Notes under the pieces: model-generated
Seen by the model: only the letters and a program-made list of their open reading frames with translations
What the model was told of the DNA's origin: nothing
Database searches by the model: none
Shown here: positions 63,261-64,000 of the stretch, one piece after another
How positions within the stretch are numbered: position 1 is the stretch's first letter
How the letters are laid out: every line of letters starts with the position of its first letter
Assembly (NCBI RefSeq): GCF_048007105.1
Contig: NZ_CP180352.1
Coordinates: 3,534,001 to 3,598,000, forward strand
DNA: 64,000 nt
Source: Minwuia sp048007105
Lineage (GTDB): Bacteria > Pseudomonadota > Alphaproteobacteria > Minwuiales > Minwuiaceae
Reading direction: 5' to 3'
Translations under genes and position numbers: made by a program

Positions 63261-64000
63261 ATGCCACTCACGGTCCAGGAGATCAAGTCGACGCCGGCGC
63301 CACGGACGGGGCGGACGGTCCTTTCCGATGGCCGGGGCCTGGAACTGCGGATCACGCCGAACGGCGTCAGGACCTTTTCCTTCGTCGGCGTGCTGCACGG
63401 CAAGAAGCGCCGCTGGACGCTCGGGCGTTTTCCGGACCTGACGCTGAAATCGGCCCGCGAAATGCGCGATACCTACGCGTCAAGTCTGGCCAGGGGCATC
63501 GACCCGGTCCGCGGACAGGCCGGCCGCGACGGCGCCCGCCTGGCCGAGGCGTTCGAGGAGTTCCTGAAACGCTACGCCTATCCGAGGAACCGGTCGGCTC
63601 CGGAGGCCGAACGCATGCTTCGCCACGATCTGCTCCCCCGGTTCGGCCACTATCCGGTCTCCCGGATCCGACGCGCCGACATCCAGTCCATGCTTTCCGA
63701 GATTGCCGACCGCGGCGCGCCGGTCCAGGCCGGGCGGGTCCTGGCCAATACCCGGAAGCTGTTCAACTGGTGCATCGAGCAGGAGTATTGCGAGGCCAAC
63801 CCCTGCGACCGCATCGGCCAACCGGTCAGCGCCGCGAAAATCCGGCGGGAACGGGTGCTGACTGCCGACGAGCTCGGCCGTATCTGGGGCGCGAGCATGT
63901 CGCAGACGCCGCATGCCGGGGCGTTCGTGCGGCTTCTCATGCTCACGGGTCAGCGGCGCGGCGAGGTCGCCCAGCTGCGGCTCGCACAGACCGACGGGGA
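63261..64000 (+). CDS. Tyrosine recombinase/integrase, DUF4102-type (truncated by window edge)
   Basis: About 246 codons are visible; the 3' end is beyond the window. The N-terminal arm-binding domain (about 1-85) reads TVLSDGRGLELRITPNGVRTF and RRWTLGRFPDLTLKSAREM, as in P4/phage-like integrases. The core-binding SAM-like domain spans about 90-185 (LAEAFEEFLKRYAY ... VLANTRKLFNWCIEQEYCEANPCD). The catalytic domain begins near 195, with the first catalytic Arg in LTGQRRGEVAQL near residue 232. The ATG at 63261 is preceded by GGAACCCCGG. Located 150 bases from the tRNA-Lys fragment, it presumably catalysed the insertion. Confidence 0.88.
   Translation, partial: MPLTVQEIKSTPAPRTGRTVLSDGRGLELRITPNGVRTFSFVGVLHGKKRRWTLGRFPDLTLKSAREMRDTYASSLARGIDPVRGQAGRDGARLAEAFEEFLKRYAYPRNRSAPEAERMLRHDLLPRFGHYPVSRIRRADIQSMLSEIADRGAPVQAGRVLANTRKLFNWCIEQEYCEANPCDRIGQPVSAAKIRRERVLTADELGRIWGASMSQTPHAGAFVRLLMLTGQRRGEVAQLRLAQTDG

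Overview
The window is a high-GC, gene-dense piece of an alphaproteobacterial chromosome. The evidence is the proS-lolC-lolD order, glnE next to a YhdP-type AsmA protein, an M23 peptidase-bactofilin pair, a bacterial MaeB malic enzyme with a phosphotransacetylase-like tail, and a GlpSTPQUV-type glycerol ABC transporter as known from rhizobia. I could not assign a genus. The last ~0.9 kb is a different kind of DNA: a 46-nt 3' fragment of a tRNA-Lys(CUU) gene followed by a tyrosine integrase that runs off the window, i.e. the edge of an integrated element.

Layout. 1-1486: an edge-truncated GH3-like gene divergent from a TetR regulator, with a 13-bp palindrome between them. 1576-4042: a polar amino-acid ABC importer (binding protein and two permeases, no ATPase). 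4049-7717 (minus): proS, lolC, lolD and a VOC protein. 7834-16116: SnoaL-like protein, gamma-glutamyltransferase, a beta-barrel porin, an APH-family kinase, purD, a small membrane protein, a 3-hydroxybutyrate dehydrogenase and a GT4 glycosyltransferase. 16191-18587: hydrolase, epimerase-like SDR and a TPR protein. 18584-23526 (minus): YhdP/AsmA protein, M24 peptidase and a maleate-isomerase-like enzyme, divergent from glnE-bcp-DUF455 (23660-27882). 28075-34621: M23 peptidase, bactofilin, panC, hydrolase, polA. 34618-37461 (minus): 2OG oxygenase and two alpha/beta hydrolases. 37485-41481 (minus): a tight operon cysE, two cysteine desulfurases, a 2Fe-2S ferredoxin and tenA. 41659-47582: hydrolase, anmK, tyrS, CPBP protease, thioesterase, betB. 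47573-60596: a glycerol regulon. 60711-63007: maeB. 63064-64000: att fragment and integrase.

How the genes work together. The glycerol block is the clearest system. GlpV/S/T/P/Q/U import glycerol, GlpK phosphorylates it, GlpD oxidises glycerol-3-phosphate, and GlpR (DeoR family) sits between the divergent arms next to a perfect 16-bp palindrome and an array of phased half-sites. A triple-PAS GGDEF protein with an intact I-site and a PfkB kinase are interposed in the same strand run. The cysE-desulfurase-desulfurase-ferredoxin-tenA operon looks like a sulfur-supply module (serine acetylation, cysteine sulfur mobilisation, electron supply, thiamine salvage).

Data quality. At least eight otherwise convincing genes carry a single frame break (proS, the gamma-glutamyltransferase, the M24 peptidase, DUF455, an alpha/beta hydrolase, a PfkB kinase, the GGDEF gene, maeB). 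Six of these are explained by one extra base and two by one missing base. Because proS is normally essential, uncorrected indel errors in a draft assembly are the simplest explanation. I annotate each as one gene and give the break position. All homology statements are from reading the translations; no database search was run.
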